Part shown: positions 25,519-34,680 of the stretch, piece by piece | Numbering within the stretch: position 1 is the first letter of the stretch | How the letters are laid out: every line of letters starts with the position of its first letter | Translations under genes and position numbers: made by a program | Notes under the pieces: generated by a model | Told to the model about the DNA's origin: nothing | Seen by the model: the letters and a program-made list of their open reading frames with translations, nothing else | Database searches by the model: none | Assembly (NCBI RefSeq): GCF_036173125.1 | Contig: NZ_CP108054.1 | Location: 1,426,001 to 1,490,000, forward strand | Reading direction: 5' to 3' | Source of the DNA: Streptomyces sp. NBC_00286 | GTDB lineage: Bacteria > Actinomycetota > Actinomycetes > Streptomycetales > Streptomycetaceae | DNA length: 64,000 bases

Positions 25519-25983
25519 TCAACCGCCGGAGGCAACCGGCTCCCCCGGGTTCCGCAACCCCTCCGCCGCATCCGACACCCTCTGGAGCAGGTCGAAGAAC
25601 ACGGCCTGCTCCTCCGCCGACAACGGCGCCAAGAACACCTGGTTCATCCGAGCCGTCCGCACCGTCAGCTTCCGGTGCGTACGCACCCCCTCGTCCGTGA
25701 GGCGGAGCAGGAAGCGGCGGCCGTCCTGTGGGTCGCGGACCTTGTCGAGCAGGCCGCGGCGGCCCAGTCGGCTGATGACCTCGGCGATGGTGGAGCGGTC
25801 CAGACCCACCCGCTCCCCTACGGTCCGCTGGTCAAGGCCCGGCTCGGCGACGAGCGCGTTGAGCACCGCGAACTGCGGCGAGGTGATCTCCTCGGAGACC
25901 ATCGTGTTCCATAGCAGGTAGTGCGCCTGCTGCAGCCGCCGGGCCAGGTGCCCGGGGTGGGTGGTGAGGTCCACCGCGGCCAT
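25519..25983 (-). CDS. pcaV: MarR-family repressor of the pca operon (PcaV-like)
   Basis: 154 residues. The winged helix reads PQFAVLNALVAEPGLDQRTV, GLDRSTIAEVISRLGRRGLL and DPQDGRRFLLRLTDEG. It diverges from pcaI, exactly where PcaV sits in S. coelicolor. PcaV is known to bind protocatechuate and to release the pca promoter; the Arg of the wing (RDPQDGRR region) belongs to its ligand/DNA interface. ATG 25983 has GAGGAG 5 bp upstream. The gene name rests on context and remembered similarity. Confidence 0.9.
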   Translation of the reverse strand: MAAVDLTTHPGHLARRLQQAHYLLWNTMVSEEITSPQFAVLNALVAEPGLDQRTVGERVGLDRSTIAEVISRLGRRGLLDKVRDPQDGRRFLLRLTDEGVRTHRKLTVRTARMNQVFLAPLSAEEQAVFFDLLQRVSDAAEGLRNPGEPVASGG

Positions 25984-26213
25984 GTGCGCTCCTCGAATTC
26001 GTCGGTGTACTGAACGATACCGGTCGCGGCACACCACTGTCTGTACCGAAGCGACCCACACCTCACCTGCAATCACGTGCCATTACGTGCGAACTCTTGA
26101 CGATCGAACCGACCGATGGCAGCGTGAGGACAACCTCGCAGAAATAGTCAGTGCCCTGAGTAATAAGCTCAGCAACACGGCCACTGGCCGCTCGAAGAGA
26201 TGGGGCTTCACGG
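25984..26213. promoter_or_regulatory. pcaV-pcaI divergent control region
   Basis: The 230-bp spacer holds an imperfect inverted repeat CGGTGTACTG/AACGATACCG at 26003-26022, close to the pcaV start. It also has two near-identical 10-mers at 26071-26090 (AATCACGTGC, CATTACGTGC) and CTGAG-N7-CTCAG at 26156-26172. One or more should be the MarR operator; which one cannot be decided by eye. Confidence 0.5.
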
Positions 26214-26969
26214 ATGGACAAGGTGGTCGCCACAGCCGCCGAGGCGGTGGCCGATGTACCGGACGGCGCATCGCTCGCGGTCGGCGGTTTCGGGCTGAGC
26301 GGTGTGCCGAACGTGTTGATCCAGGCTCTGCACGAGCGTGAGGTCTCCGGACTGGGTGTGGTCTCCAACAACTGCGGGGCGATGGAGTCGGGGCTCGCGA
26401 TACTCCTCGCCGCGGGCCGCATCACCCGCGTCACCGGGTCGTACATCGGGGGGAACAAGGAGTTCGCCCGGCAGTACCTGGCCGGTGAGATCGAGGTCGA
26501 GATGATCCCGCAGGGCACCCTGGCCGAGCGGCTGCGGGCCGGCGGCGCCGGCATCCCCGCCTTCTACACGCCGGCCGGCGTCGGCACCCAGGTCGCCGAC
26601 GGCGGACTGCCCTGGCGGTACGACGGTGAGGGCGGCGTCGCGCTCGCCTCACCGCCGAAGGAGGTGCGGGAGTTCGAAGGCACGGAGTATGTGCTGGAGC
26701 ACGGCATCCGCACCGACTTCGCCCTCGTACGGGCCGCGAAGGGCGACCGGCACGGGAACCTGGTCTTCAACAAGTCGTCCCGCAACTTCAACCCGCTGGC
26801 CGCGATGGCCGGCCGGGTGACGATCGCCGAGGTCGAGGAACTCGTCGAGCCCGGCGAGATCGACCCGGACGCGGTGCATCTGCCGGGGATCTTCGTCCAG
26901 CGGGTGCTCGCCCTGACCCCCGAGCAGGCGGCAGACAAGAAGATCGAGCAGCGGACGGTGAGTTCCTGA
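26214..26969 (+). CDS. pcaI: 3-oxoadipate CoA-transferase subunit A
   Basis: 251 residues. The CoA-transferase family I alpha fold shows in [37 protein letters not shown] and the [15 protein letters not shown] loop. With PcaJ it transfers CoA from succinyl-CoA to beta-ketoadipate. The stop and the pcaJ start overlap (TGATG at 26967-26971), favouring equal synthesis. It is the first gene of the pca operon. Confidence 0.95.
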   Translation: MDKVVATAAEAVADVPDGASLAVGGFGLSGVPNVLIQALHEREVSGLGVVSNNCGAMESGLAILLAAGRITRVTGSYIGGNKEFARQYLAGEIEVEMIPQGTLAERLRAGGAGIPAFYTPAGVGTQVADGGLPWRYDGEGGVALASPPKEVREFEGTEYVLEHGIRTDFALVRAAKGDRHGNLVFNKSSRNFNPLAAMAGRVTIAEVEELVEPGEIDPDAVHLPGIFVQRVLALTPEQAADKKIEQRTVSS

Positions 26970-27619
26970 TGGCCTGGACACGTGAAGAGATGGCCGCCCG
27001 CGCCGCGCGCGAGCTGGAGGACGGCCAGTACGTGAACCTCGGCATCGGACTGCCGACGCTGATCCCCAACTACCTCCCGCCCGGCGTCGAGGTGATCCTG
27101 GAGTCCGAGAACGGCATCCTCGGCACCGGCCCGTACCCGACCGAGGACCAGGTCGACCCGGACCTGATCAACGCCGGCAAGGAGACCGTCACGGTCCTGC
27201 CCGGCGCCTCGTACTTCGACTCCTCCCTCTCCTTCGGGATGATCCGCGGCGGCCATATCGATGTCGCCGTACTCGGCGCCATGCAGGTGTCCGCCGGTGG
27301 CGACCTCGCCAACTGGGCCATCCCCGGCAAGCTGATCACCGGGATCGGCGGCGCCATGGACCTGGTGCACGGAGCCCGCAGAGTGATCGTCGTGATGACG
27401 CACACCGCCAAGGACGGCTCGCCGAAGATCCTTCAGGACTGCGCGCTGCCGCTCACCGGCAAGGCGTGCGTCAACCGGATCATCACGGATCTGGGGGTAC
27501 TGGACGTGACGGACGAGGGCCTGGTGCTGGTGGAGACGGCGCCGGGTGTCGAAGCCGAGGAGATCATCGCGAAGACCGCCGCGAAGGTTCGCACTCCGGA
27601 GGAGATTGAGATCGTATGA
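26969..27619 (+). CDS. pcaJ: 3-oxoadipate CoA-transferase subunit B
   Basis: 216 residues with [13 protein letters not shown] and the catalytic Glu motif [11 protein letters not shown], followed by [19 protein letters not shown]. It forms the beta subunit of the CoA-transferase with PcaI. The start overlaps pcaI and the stop overlaps pcaF (ATGA at 27616-27619). Confidence 0.95.
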   Translation: MAWTREEMAARAARELEDGQYVNLGIGLPTLIPNYLPPGVEVILESENGILGTGPYPTEDQVDPDLINAGKETVTVLPGASYFDSSLSFGMIRGGHIDVAVLGAMQVSAGGDLANWAIPGKLITGIGGAMDLVHGARRVIVVMTHTAKDGSPKILQDCALPLTGKACVNRIITDLGVLDVTDEGLVLVETAPGVEAEEIIAKTAAKVRTPEEIEIV

Positions 27620-28818
27620 GGGACGTCTACATCGTCGATGCCGTCCGCACTCCGTTCGGCAGGTACAACGGCTCGCTGGCAGGGGTACGACCGGACGACC
27701 TCGCCGCGCACGCCATCCGTGAACTCCTCGCCCGTACGCCCGACTTGGACCCGTCGCGGATCGAGGACGTGTACTTCGGCAACGCGAACGGCGCGGGCGA
27801 GGAGAACCGCAACGTCGGCCGCATGGCCGCCCTTCTCGCGGGCCTGCCCACGTCCGTACCGGGCGTGACCGTCAACCGGCTGTGCGCCTCCGGGCTCGAG
27901 GCCGTCATCCAGGCCGCGCGGGCCATCGCGCTCGGCGACGCCTCCATCGCCCTGGCCGGCGGTGTCGAGTCGATGACCCGCGCTCCGTACGTGCTGCCGA
28001 AGAGCGACAAGCCCTTCCCGGCCGGGCACACCGAGCTGTACTCGACGACGCTCGGCTGGCGCATGGTCAACCCGAAGATGGACCCGCAGTGGACCGTCCC
28101 GCTGGGCGAGAGCGCGGAGTTGATCGCCGACAAGCACAAGATCAGCCGGGAGCAGCAGGACGAGTTCGCGCTGGCCTCCCATCAGAAGGCGGCTCGCGCC
28201 CAGGCGGATGGCTTGTTCGACGCCGAGCTCGCGCCCGTGTCGATCCGGCAGCGCAAGGGCGACCCGGTCGTCTTCGGCGCCGATGAATGCGTACGACCTG
28301 ATGCGTCCCTCGCCGCGATGGCCAAGCTCAAGCCGTCGTTCCGTAAAGACAGCGGCACGGTGACGGCAGGCAACGCGTCGCCTCTCAACGATGGTGCCGC
28401 GGCTCTGCTGCTCGTCGACGAGGAGGGCCTGCGAGCCACCGGTCGCGAGCCGCTCGCCCGGGTCTCCGCCTCCGGTGTCTCCGCGATCGACCCGCACTAC
28501 TTCGGGCTCGCCCCCGTCGAGGCCGTCAACCGCGCACTCGCCAAGGCGGGCAAGCGATTTGACGAGCTGTCGACTCTCGAACTCAACGAGGCCTTCGCCG
28601 CCCAAGTGCTCGGCTGCGTCGCCGAGTGGCCGGAGTTCGACCCGGCGGTCCTCAACCCGCAGGGCGGCGCGATCGCCCTCGGCCACCCGCTGGGCGCCTC
28701 CGGTGCCCGTCTCGCCGGGAGCGTCGCCCACCAACTCGCCCGGGCTGGCTCGGGAGTTGGCGTCGCCACCCTCTGCATCGGCGTCGGCCAGGGTCTGGCC
28801 CTCGTCCTCGAACGCTAA
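27616..28818 (+). CDS. pcaF: Beta-ketoadipyl-CoA thiolase
   Basis: 400 residues, a full-length thiolase. The nucleophilic Cys is residue 90 ([12 protein letters not shown]), the acid/base pair is in [19 protein letters not shown] and [10 protein letters not shown], and [12 protein letters not shown] marks the family loop. It splits beta-ketoadipyl-CoA into succinyl-CoA and acetyl-CoA, ending the pathway. It is coupled to pcaJ and followed after 33 bp by pcaH. Confidence 0.95.
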   Translation: MRDVYIVDAVRTPFGRYNGSLAGVRPDDLAAHAIRELLARTPDLDPSRIEDVYFGNANGAGEENRNVGRMAALLAGLPTSVPGVTVNRLCASGLEAVIQAARAIALGDASIALAGGVESMTRAPYVLPKSDKPFPAGHTELYSTTLGWRMVNPKMDPQWTVPLGESAELIADKHKISREQQDEFALASHQKAARAQADGLFDAELAPVSIRQRKGDPVVFGADECVRPDASLAAMAKLKPSFRKDSGTVTAGNASPLNDGAAALLLVDEEGLRATGREPLARVSASGVSAIDPHYFGLAPVEAVNRALAKAGKRFDELSTLELNEAFAAQVLGCVAEWPEFDPAVLNPQGGAIALGHPLGASGARLAGSVAHQLARAGSGVGVATLCIGVGQGLALVLER

Positions 28819-28851
28819 GACTGCCCAGGACCCGCAGGAATCGGAATCCTC

Positions 28852-29622
28852 ATGACACTGACCCAGTCGGACATCGACGTCGAGATCAACGACGCCCAGA
28901 ACGCGTACGACAAGGCCGTCGCCGGCGGCGCCCCGGTCCGGCACCACCCGCCACGCGACTACGCCCCGTACCGCAGCTCCGTGCTGCGGTACCCCAAGCA
29001 GCCGCTCGTCGCGGTGAACGGCGGCGATCCGGAGACGGTCGAGCTGGCCGGTCCGGTGTTCGGTCCGACCGACATCACCGACATCGACAACGACCTCACC
29101 GTGCAGCACCAGGGCGAACCGCTCGGCGAGCGCATCACCGTCTCCGGGCGGCTGCTCGACCGCGAAGGGCGCCCGGTACGCGGCCAGCTCATCGAGCTGT
29201 GGCAGGCCAACGCCTCGGGCCGGTACGCGCATCTGCGGGACCAGCACCCGGCGCCCCTCGACCCCAACTTCACCGGCGTGGGACGGGCGCTGACGGATGA
29301 ACAGGGCCGGTACTCCTTCCGGACGATCAAGCCGGGCGCGTACCCATGGCGCAATCACACCAACGCCTGGCGCCCCGCGCACATCCACTTCTCCGTCTTC
29401 GGCACGGCGTTCACGCAGCGGCTGGTGACGCAGATGTACTTCCCCAACGACCCGCTCTTCCGGTACGACCCGATCCTGCGCTCGGTGACCGACGAAGCGG
29501 CCCGCGCCCGCCTGGTCGCGGAGTACCGCCACGACCTTTCGCAGCCCGAGTTCTCGCTCGGCTACGAGTGGGACATCGTTCTCGACGGTCCCTCCGCCAC
29601 CTGGATCGAGGAAGGTCGCTGA
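28852..29622 (+). CDS. pcaH: Protocatechuate 3,4-dioxygenase beta subunit
   Basis: 256 residues. The beta-subunit start YRSSVLRYPKQPLV, the dioxygenase core SGRLLDREGRPVRGQLIELWQANASGRY and the iron-ligand segments (Tyr of GAYPWRNH, His of RPAHIHFSVFG) are present. It opens the protocatechuate ring between the hydroxyls to give beta-carboxymuconate. The alpha subunit gene follows after 2 bp. Confidence 0.96.
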   Translation: MTLTQSDIDVEINDAQNAYDKAVAGGAPVRHHPPRDYAPYRSSVLRYPKQPLVAVNGGDPETVELAGPVFGPTDITDIDNDLTVQHQGEPLGERITVSGRLLDREGRPVRGQLIELWQANASGRYAHLRDQHPAPLDPNFTGVGRALTDEQGRYSFRTIKPGAYPWRNHTNAWRPAHIHFSVFGTAFTQRLVTQMYFPNDPLFRYDPILRSVTDEAARARLVAEYRHDLSQPEFSLGYEWDIVLDGPSATWIEEGR

Positions 29623-29624
29623 CC

Positions 29625-30200
29625 ATGAGCGAGAACACCACCGGGCAGGTCCTCCCCACGCCCTCCCAGACCGTCGGCCCCTTCTACGGGTACGCGCTGC
29701 CCTTCCCCGAGGGCGAGCAGGTCGCGCCGAAGGGGCACCCCGACCAGATCACGCTGCACGGGTACGTCCTGGACGGCGAGGGCAAGCCGATCCCGGACGC
29801 CGTGCTGGAGTTCTGGCAGGCGGCTCCGGACGGCTCACTCAAGGGTGCCCCCGGCTCGATCCGCCGCAACCCGGTAACCGGCGGCTACCTCGGCCGCAAC
29901 GGCACCGACTTCACCGGTTTCGGGCGGGTCGCCACGGACGCCGACGGGCACTACGCGCTGTATACGCTGCCGCCGGGCAACGCCGGGCTGCCGTACATCA
30001 GCGTGTGCGTGTTCGCGCGCGGTCTGCTGCACCACCTCTACACGCGGGCCTATCTGGCCGACGGCGCCGACCCGTTGCTCGACTCGCTGCCGGACGGGCG
30101 CCGGGCCACGCTGGTCGCACGGCCCGGCGAGCGGCGCACGTACCGTTTCGACATCCGCCTTCAGGGCGAAGGCGAAACGGTCTTCCTGGAGTTCAAGTGA
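29625..30200 (+). CDS. pcaG: Protocatechuate 3,4-dioxygenase alpha subunit
   Basis: 191 residues starting at ATG 29625 with PTPSQTVGPFYGYAL, the alpha-subunit signature. The intradiol core HGYVLDGEGKPIPDAVLEFWQA follows, and the iron ligands of the beta subunit are absent, as expected. The stop overlaps the GTG start of pcaB. Confidence 0.96.
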   Translation: MSENTTGQVLPTPSQTVGPFYGYALPFPEGEQVAPKGHPDQITLHGYVLDGEGKPIPDAVLEFWQAAPDGSLKGAPGSIRRNPVTGGYLGRNGTDFTGFGRVATDADGHYALYTLPPGNAGLPYISVCVFARGLLHHLYTRAYLADGADPLLDSLPDGRRATLVARPGERRTYRFDIRLQGEGETVFLEFK

Positions 30201-31537
30201 CCCTCGGCGACACCGACGGCCTGCTCGCCCCCGGATGGGCAGGGTCTCCCGCCGCGTCCGCGACCGGCGACACCGCCTTTCTCCAGGCGCTGCTGGAGGC
30301 GGAGGCGGCGCTCACCCGCGCACAGGCCTCGCTCGGCCTCGCGCCTGCGGAGGCCGCCGCGGCGGTGGACGCGGCGGTCGCCGATGGCGCACGCTTCGAC
30401 GTCCAGGACCTCGCGCGGCGCGCGCGGGGCGGCGGCAATCCGGTGATCCCGCTGGTCGCGGACCTGACCGCGGCGGTAGGCGCGGTGGACGAGGAGTACG
30501 CCCCGTACGTCCACCGAGGCGCGACCAGCCAGGACATCATGGACACGGCGATGATGCTGGTGGCCGCGCGGACTCTTGATCTCGTCCTGGCGGACCTGGC
30601 CCGTGCGGAGCGTGCGCTGGCCCGGCACGCTCGGGAGCATCGGGACACGGCCATGCCGGGGCGGACGTTGACGCAGCACGCGGTGCCGACGACCTTCGGT
30701 CTCAAGGCGGCGGGTTGGCGGTCCCTGGTGCTGGACGCGCGGGATCGGTTGCAGGCGGTACGTGACTTGCTCCCGGCCCAACTCGGGGGCGCGGCGGGCA
30801 CGTTGGCGGCCTTCACCGCGTACGGGGCTGCTGACACCGGCGCGCTGGTCGAGGCGTACGCGCGTGAAGTCGGCCTAGCCGCACCGGTGTTGCCGTGGCA
30901 CGCGCTGCGCACTCCGGTTGCCGATCTCGCGGGCGCCCTCGCGTTCACGGCGGGCGCGCTCGGCAAGACGGCGGCGGATGTGCTCACGCTCAGCCGTACG
31001 GAGATCCGCGAGCTGAGCGAGGGATCCGGTGGCGGTTCCTCCGCGATGCCGCACAAGGCGAACCCCGTGCGCGCCACGCTGATCGCCGCCGCGGCCCGGC
31101 GTGCGCCGCAGCTTGCCGCGACGCTGTACGGGTCGCTGGCAGCCGAGGACGAGCGCCCCGCCGGTGCCTGGCATGCCGAGTGGGAGCCGCTGCGTGAGCT
31201 GCTGCGCCTGGTCGGCGGAGCGGCGCGCGACGCGGCCGAGCTGGCCGAAGGCCTCCAGGTGCACGCGGACGCGATGCGCGCGCACTTGGACCTCACGCAT
31301 GGCCTGATCGTCTCCGAGCGGCTGTCCGCCGAACTCGCGCCGGTACTCGGGCGGGCCCGCGCGAAGGAGTTGCTCACTCGGGCGGCCGAGCGGGCCACCG
31401 CGGAGAACCGTCCGCTCGTCGAAGTCCTCGCCGAGGAGCCCGAGTTGAAGGAACTCGACCTGGCTGTCCTCGCGGACCCGACCCAGTACACCGGCTCCGC
31501 TGGAGCCCTCACCGACCGTGCTCTGGAGCGACGTTGA
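30197..31537 (+). CDS. pcaB: 3-carboxy-cis,cis-muconate cycloisomerase
   Basis: 446 residues of the fumarase/aspartase superfamily. The signature loop GSGGGSSAMPHKANPVRA holds the catalytic Ser; HRGATSQDIMDTAMML and TLTQHAVPTTFGLKAAGW are the other conserved blocks. It lactonises beta-carboxymuconate. GTG 30197 overlaps the pcaG stop (GTGA). Confidence 0.95.
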   Translation: MTLGDTDGLLAPGWAGSPAASATGDTAFLQALLEAEAALTRAQASLGLAPAEAAAAVDAAVADGARFDVQDLARRARGGGNPVIPLVADLTAAVGAVDEEYAPYVHRGATSQDIMDTAMMLVAARTLDLVLADLARAERALARHAREHRDTAMPGRTLTQHAVPTTFGLKAAGWRSLVLDARDRLQAVRDLLPAQLGGAAGTLAAFTAYGAADTGALVEAYAREVGLAAPVLPWHALRTPVADLAGALAFTAGALGKTAADVLTLSRTEIRELSEGSGGGSSAMPHKANPVRATLIAAAARRAPQLAATLYGSLAAEDERPAGAWHAEWEPLRELLRLVGGAARDAAELAEGLQVHADAMRAHLDLTHGLIVSERLSAELAPVLGRARAKELLTRAAERATAENRPLVEVLAEEPELKELDLAVLADPTQYTGSAGALTDRALERR

Positions 31538-32658
31538 CAAGTAGGCTGCTCAACCACCGCGCCGAGGGACCCACCACCGCTCCCCCGCTGTTCCTCGGCC
31601 CGTCCCTCGGTACGTCGACGGCCCTGTGGGACAAGGTCGCGCCCGAACTGTCCATCACCCACCGGGTCGTACGCTGGGACCTCCCCGGCCACGGCGGCTC
31701 GCCCGCCGACCTGATCGGCCCCGGCGCGACCGTCGCCGACCTCGCCTCACTCGTCCTCTCTCTCGCGGACTCACTCGGCATCGACCGCTTCTCGTACGCG
31801 GGGGTCTCGCTCGGCGGCGCGGTGGGGCTGCAGCTCGCGGCGTACCACCCGGAGCGGATCGATCGCCTCGCCGTGATCTGCTCCTCGGCCCACTTCAACG
31901 GGTCCAAGCCGTGGGAGGAACGGGCCGCGCACGTCCGCGCGTCAGGTCTTGGCGAGCTTGCAGCGACCGCCAACTCCCGTTGGTTCACGCCCGGTTTCAC
32001 CGTCCCGGAGCTCGTCGAGGACCACCGCACGGCGGACCCCGACGCATACGCCGCCTGCTGCGACGCACTCGCGGCCTTCGACATCCGCGACCGCCTGTCG
32101 CGGATCACCGCCCCGACTCTCCTCATCGCCGGCCGCGACGACCCGGCGACCCCGCCCGCGCATCTGCGGGAGATCGCCGACGCCGTGCCCGGTGCCGCGC
32201 TCAGCGAGATTCCGGGCGCCTCGCACCTGGCCCCCGCCGAGCGGCCGGAGGCCGTACTCACCGCTCTGCGCGGGCACTTCGACGGTGGGGCGAAGCGGGG
32301 GATGGAGGTGCGGCGGCAGGTGCTGGGCGACGCGCACGTGGACCGCGCGCAGGCCCGGCAGTCGCCGTTCACGGCCCGCTTCCAGGACTTCATCTCGCGT
32401 TACGCGTGGGGGGAGATCTGGACGGACGACACGCTGTCGCGGCGCGAGCGCAGCCTGATCACGCTTACGGCGCTGGTCGCGCATGGCCACTATGACGAGT
32501 TGGCGATGCATGTGCGCGCGGCTCGGCGTAATGGGCTTACGCCCGAGGAGATCGGCGCGGTGCTCTTGCAGACGGCTGTGTATTGCGGGGTTCCGGCGGC
32601 GAACTCGGCGTTCGCGGTGGCTCAGGGGGTGTTGGCTGAGGAGGACGGGGTGCGGTGA
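31534..32658 (+). CDS. pcaL: PcaL: enol-lactone hydrolase fused to 4-carboxymuconolactone decarboxylase
   Basis: 374 residues. The first ~250 are an alpha/beta hydrolase (PcaD part: WDLPGHGGSPADL, catalytic Ser in YAGVSLGGAVGL, GRDDPATPP, His in GASHLAPAERPE). The last ~105 are PcaC, a carboxymuconolactone decarboxylase (RRQVLGDAHVDRA, EIWTDDTLSRRERSLITL, MHVRAARRNGLTPEEI). The fusion carries out two successive steps, as in other actinobacteria. The start is a TTG at 31534 overlapping the pcaB stop (TTGA), an unusual but conserved-looking coupling. It closes the operon. Confidence 0.94.
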   Translation: MTSRLLNHRAEGPTTAPPLFLGPSLGTSTALWDKVAPELSITHRVVRWDLPGHGGSPADLIGPGATVADLASLVLSLADSLGIDRFSYAGVSLGGAVGLQLAAYHPERIDRLAVICSSAHFNGSKPWEERAAHVRASGLGELAATANSRWFTPGFTVPELVEDHRTADPDAYAACCDALAAFDIRDRLSRITAPTLLIAGRDDPATPPAHLREIADAVPGAALSEIPGASHLAPAERPEAVLTALRGHFDGGAKRGMEVRRQVLGDAHVDRAQARQSPFTARFQDFISRYAWGEIWTDDTLSRRERSLITLTALVAHGHYDELAMHVRAARRNGLTPEEIGAVLLQTAVYCGVPAANSAFAVAQGVLAEEDGVR

Positions 32659-33080
32659 GACGGGTGGGGTCGCCCTCCTGCCCCGAGTGCGAACCGCCAC
32701 TGGGGCTTCGCTCTGGATCCCCCCTTCAAAGTCCCCAAAGGCTTGACTGTTCGCGGCGCGGGCCGAATCCGCGGATGGAGTCGCGCCGAAGCACGACGCG
32801 ACGGCTGGGACAGTGACACGCGAAAGGCCTCGGCTGGTTCAGGGAAGCCCGGATGCTGCTGCCCGTCGGCAGTGCGGGCGCTCCGGCCGACACCGCTGGC
32901 CCCGGCGGGAGGCGGTTGCAGGAAAAAGTGACAGTCTGCCGCCCGTCTGTCACATTCCCGCGACAGACCACCTGGCCCACGAGGATTCGCCGAGAACGTA
33001 CTGGGCGGGCGGAGGTCTCTACTCGGGTGGGCACTCCGTGCGGACTCGTCTGGTGCCGTACCTGAGCGTGACGAGGGTAT
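32659..33080. other. 422-bp gap without a recognisable gene
   Basis: The region lies between the convergent pcaL and MerR genes. No frame gives a start, ribosome-binding site and protein-like sequence. It is slightly less GC-rich around 32930-33010. A transcription stop for pcaL should lie here, but no strong hairpin was found. Confidence 0.5.
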
Positions 33081-33893
33081 TCAGCGGCGGGCGACCGGCT
33101 CTTGCAACTCGGTCACCGCGTGGTCGCCGCAGTGCGGGCAGGAGAGAGTGATTTCACGGGCGGGGCCCATCGACGTATAGCCATTTGTGTCGATCCAGTG
33201 GGCAAGCGCCTGAACGCTGGGGATGACCTGCTCTGCCGGCCCTTTGTGCACCAGTGTCGCGGCTTCCACCTCCGGTAGATCCACCACGGAGAAGTCTCCC
33301 ACCGGGGCCGGCTCAGAGTCGACCGGGATGGACGCATGCACGGTCACCGGCCCCTCGGGGTTCTCGTAGTACGCGACGGCCGCACCGCTCGCCCGGAGCC
33401 CGGCGGCCTGCATCCGGCTCCACAACTCCTCGTAGAGCGAGGTGATCACCGGGGTGATGAGTTGCGGCTGGAAGCTCTCCACAACGGCCGTCAGCTCTGC
33501 CACACGCATCGCCGGGATCCGTTTGATCACCACGTCGTCAGACGACATCTGTCCCTCACTCTCGATCATCCGAAGCCTCGCCTCGACCTGCGCCATCCGC
33601 GCCGCGTCGGCCGCCATGGCCGACTCGAGCTCGGCCCGGCGCAACCGCAGCATCCCGCGCAACTCGCCCGCCTCCAGTTCACCGTCGAGGATGGCGCTTA
33701 CCTGATCCAGGGTGAGGCCAAGCTCCTTGAGCGCGATCACACGGTTGAGCCGGGCCAGTTGGTCGGCTTCGTAGAACCGGTAGCCGGTGTGCGGGTCGAC
33801 GTGGGCAGGGCGCAACAACCCCACGGCGTCATAGTGGCGCAGCATGCGCACCGATACGCCGCCGTACTTAGCGAATGCTCCAATGCTGAACAT
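33081..33893 (-). CDS. MerR-family regulator with effector-binding domain
   Basis: 270 residues. The MerR DNA-binding head reads IGAFAKYGGVSVRMLRHYDAVGLL with RFYEADQLARLNRV, then a coiled coil (~residues 75-120) and a GyrI-like effector domain (~125-250). This is the BmrR/TipA type that responds to drug-like molecules. The last residues contain CPHCGDH, an unusual Cys/His end. The start ATG 33893 puts the head at residue 1. Confidence 0.92.
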   Translation of the reverse strand: MFSIGAFAKYGGVSVRMLRHYDAVGLLRPAHVDPHTGYRFYEADQLARLNRVIALKELGLTLDQVSAILDGELEAGELRGMLRLRRAELESAMAADAARMAQVEARLRMIESEGQMSSDDVVIKRIPAMRVAELTAVVESFQPQLITPVITSLYEELWSRMQAAGLRASGAAVAYYENPEGPVTVHASIPVDSEPAPVGDFSVVDLPEVEAATLVHKGPAEQVIPSVQALAHWIDTNGYTSMGPAREITLSCPHCGDHAVTELQEPVARR

Positions 33894-33913
33894 GACATCG
33901 GCCACTTCACTGG

Positions 33914-33934
33914 CTGACACAGTGTGAGAGTCAA
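33914..33934 (-). promoter_or_regulatory. Likely MerR operator and -35 element
   Basis: CTCACACTGTGTCAG (minus strand; 33928 to 33914) is a near-perfect palindrome (CT-ACAC-GTGT-AG) directly after TTGACT (33934-33929). It ends 20 bp upstream of the MerR start. MerR proteins classically bind the spacer of their own promoter. Confidence 0.5.
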
Positions 33935-34207
33935 CCCAATCTTCGCAGTACCGCGCACCAGGGTCTGGACGGACGTGGACCAAAGAGAGACCCCCTAGGC
34001 CCCTCACCTCGCGCACCGGCTCGTAGCCGTCCCACCGATGCCATCAACGTCAGCCGACGAGTTTGGTGACCTGTTGCCCACAAGCCACGTTGGCTCTGTT
34101 CACGCAGGGACAGCACCTCGAGATTGGACAGCACCGTGGGTACTGCTGTTCGCGTTGCATGAAACTATTCGCTGTGCATCGGCGACAGGTATCCATAGGG
34201 TCCGTAT
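33935..34207. other. Gap without a convincing gene
   Basis: Between the MerR gene and the NTF2-like gene (314 bp in all, including the operator just described). A frame at 34063-34248 has a CCSRC motif but no supported start. The local GC content is lower than in the flanks. Confidence 0.4.
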
Positions 34208-34573
34208 ATGCCGGACGAGAGCGAGCGGGCCGTGCAAGCGGCCATTGAGGGGGAGTTGCGGCTGCTCGATCCGCAGGTGCGTGCTTCTCCAGTCCAGGTC
34301 TCGGAGCTCTTGCATCCGGATTTCACCGAAATCGGAGCGTCGGGCCGCTTGTGGGACGCAGAGTCGATCCTCACGGTGACGAGTGCTGGGATGGTGTCCC
34401 CGGATTCCCCGGTCAAGGTCAGCAAGATGTCAGGAGCAGTCCTTGCGCCGGGCGTCGTTCACTTGACGTACTTCGCCGACAACCAAGGGCGCAGGGCCCG
34501 GCGGAGCTCCCTCTGGCGACTGACGGAAGCAGGCTGGCGCCTGTATTTCCACCAGGGGACTTTGTCCGGCTGA
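34208..34573 (+). CDS. NTF2-like (DUF4440) protein
   Basis: 121 residues with the DUF4440/SnoaL-like layout: an N-terminal helix (ERAVQAAIEGELRLLD), LLHPDFTEIGASGRLWD, and a final strand pair SSLWRLTEAGWRLYFHQGT. Members are small enzymes or binding proteins with varied roles. The neighbouring genes give no clue to its function. Confidence 0.85.
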   Translation: MPDESERAVQAAIEGELRLLDPQVRASPVQVSELLHPDFTEIGASGRLWDAESILTVTSAGMVSPDSPVKVSKMSGAVLAPGVVHLTYFADNQGRRARRSSLWRLTEAGWRLYFHQGTLSG

Positions 34574-34583
34574 CGAGTGCTGC

Positions 34584-34627
34584 GCTGCTACGCGGCACAG
34601 CATGCCGCAGGGAGTTCACGTAGCAGC
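34584..34627. terminator. Nested hairpin between convergent genes
   Basis: GCTGCTACG (34584-34592) pairs with CGTAGCAGC (34619-34627), enclosing a smaller GCGGC/GCCGC stem (34592-34596 and 34604-34608). Confidence 0.55.
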
Positions 34628-34680
34628 GGTGTCTGGCCGCCGCTCCGATTCACTTCGGTGGCCCCGGCCGGCCATCCCAG

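Noticed and set aside
27433..29532. A 699-codon minus-strand frame across pcaJ, pcaF and pcaH
   Set aside because: It is antisense to clear pca genes and has shadow-type composition.
34063..34248. Frame with a CCSRC motif before the NTF2-like gene
   Set aside because: No supported start, overlaps the start of the NTF2-like gene, and resembles no known protein.
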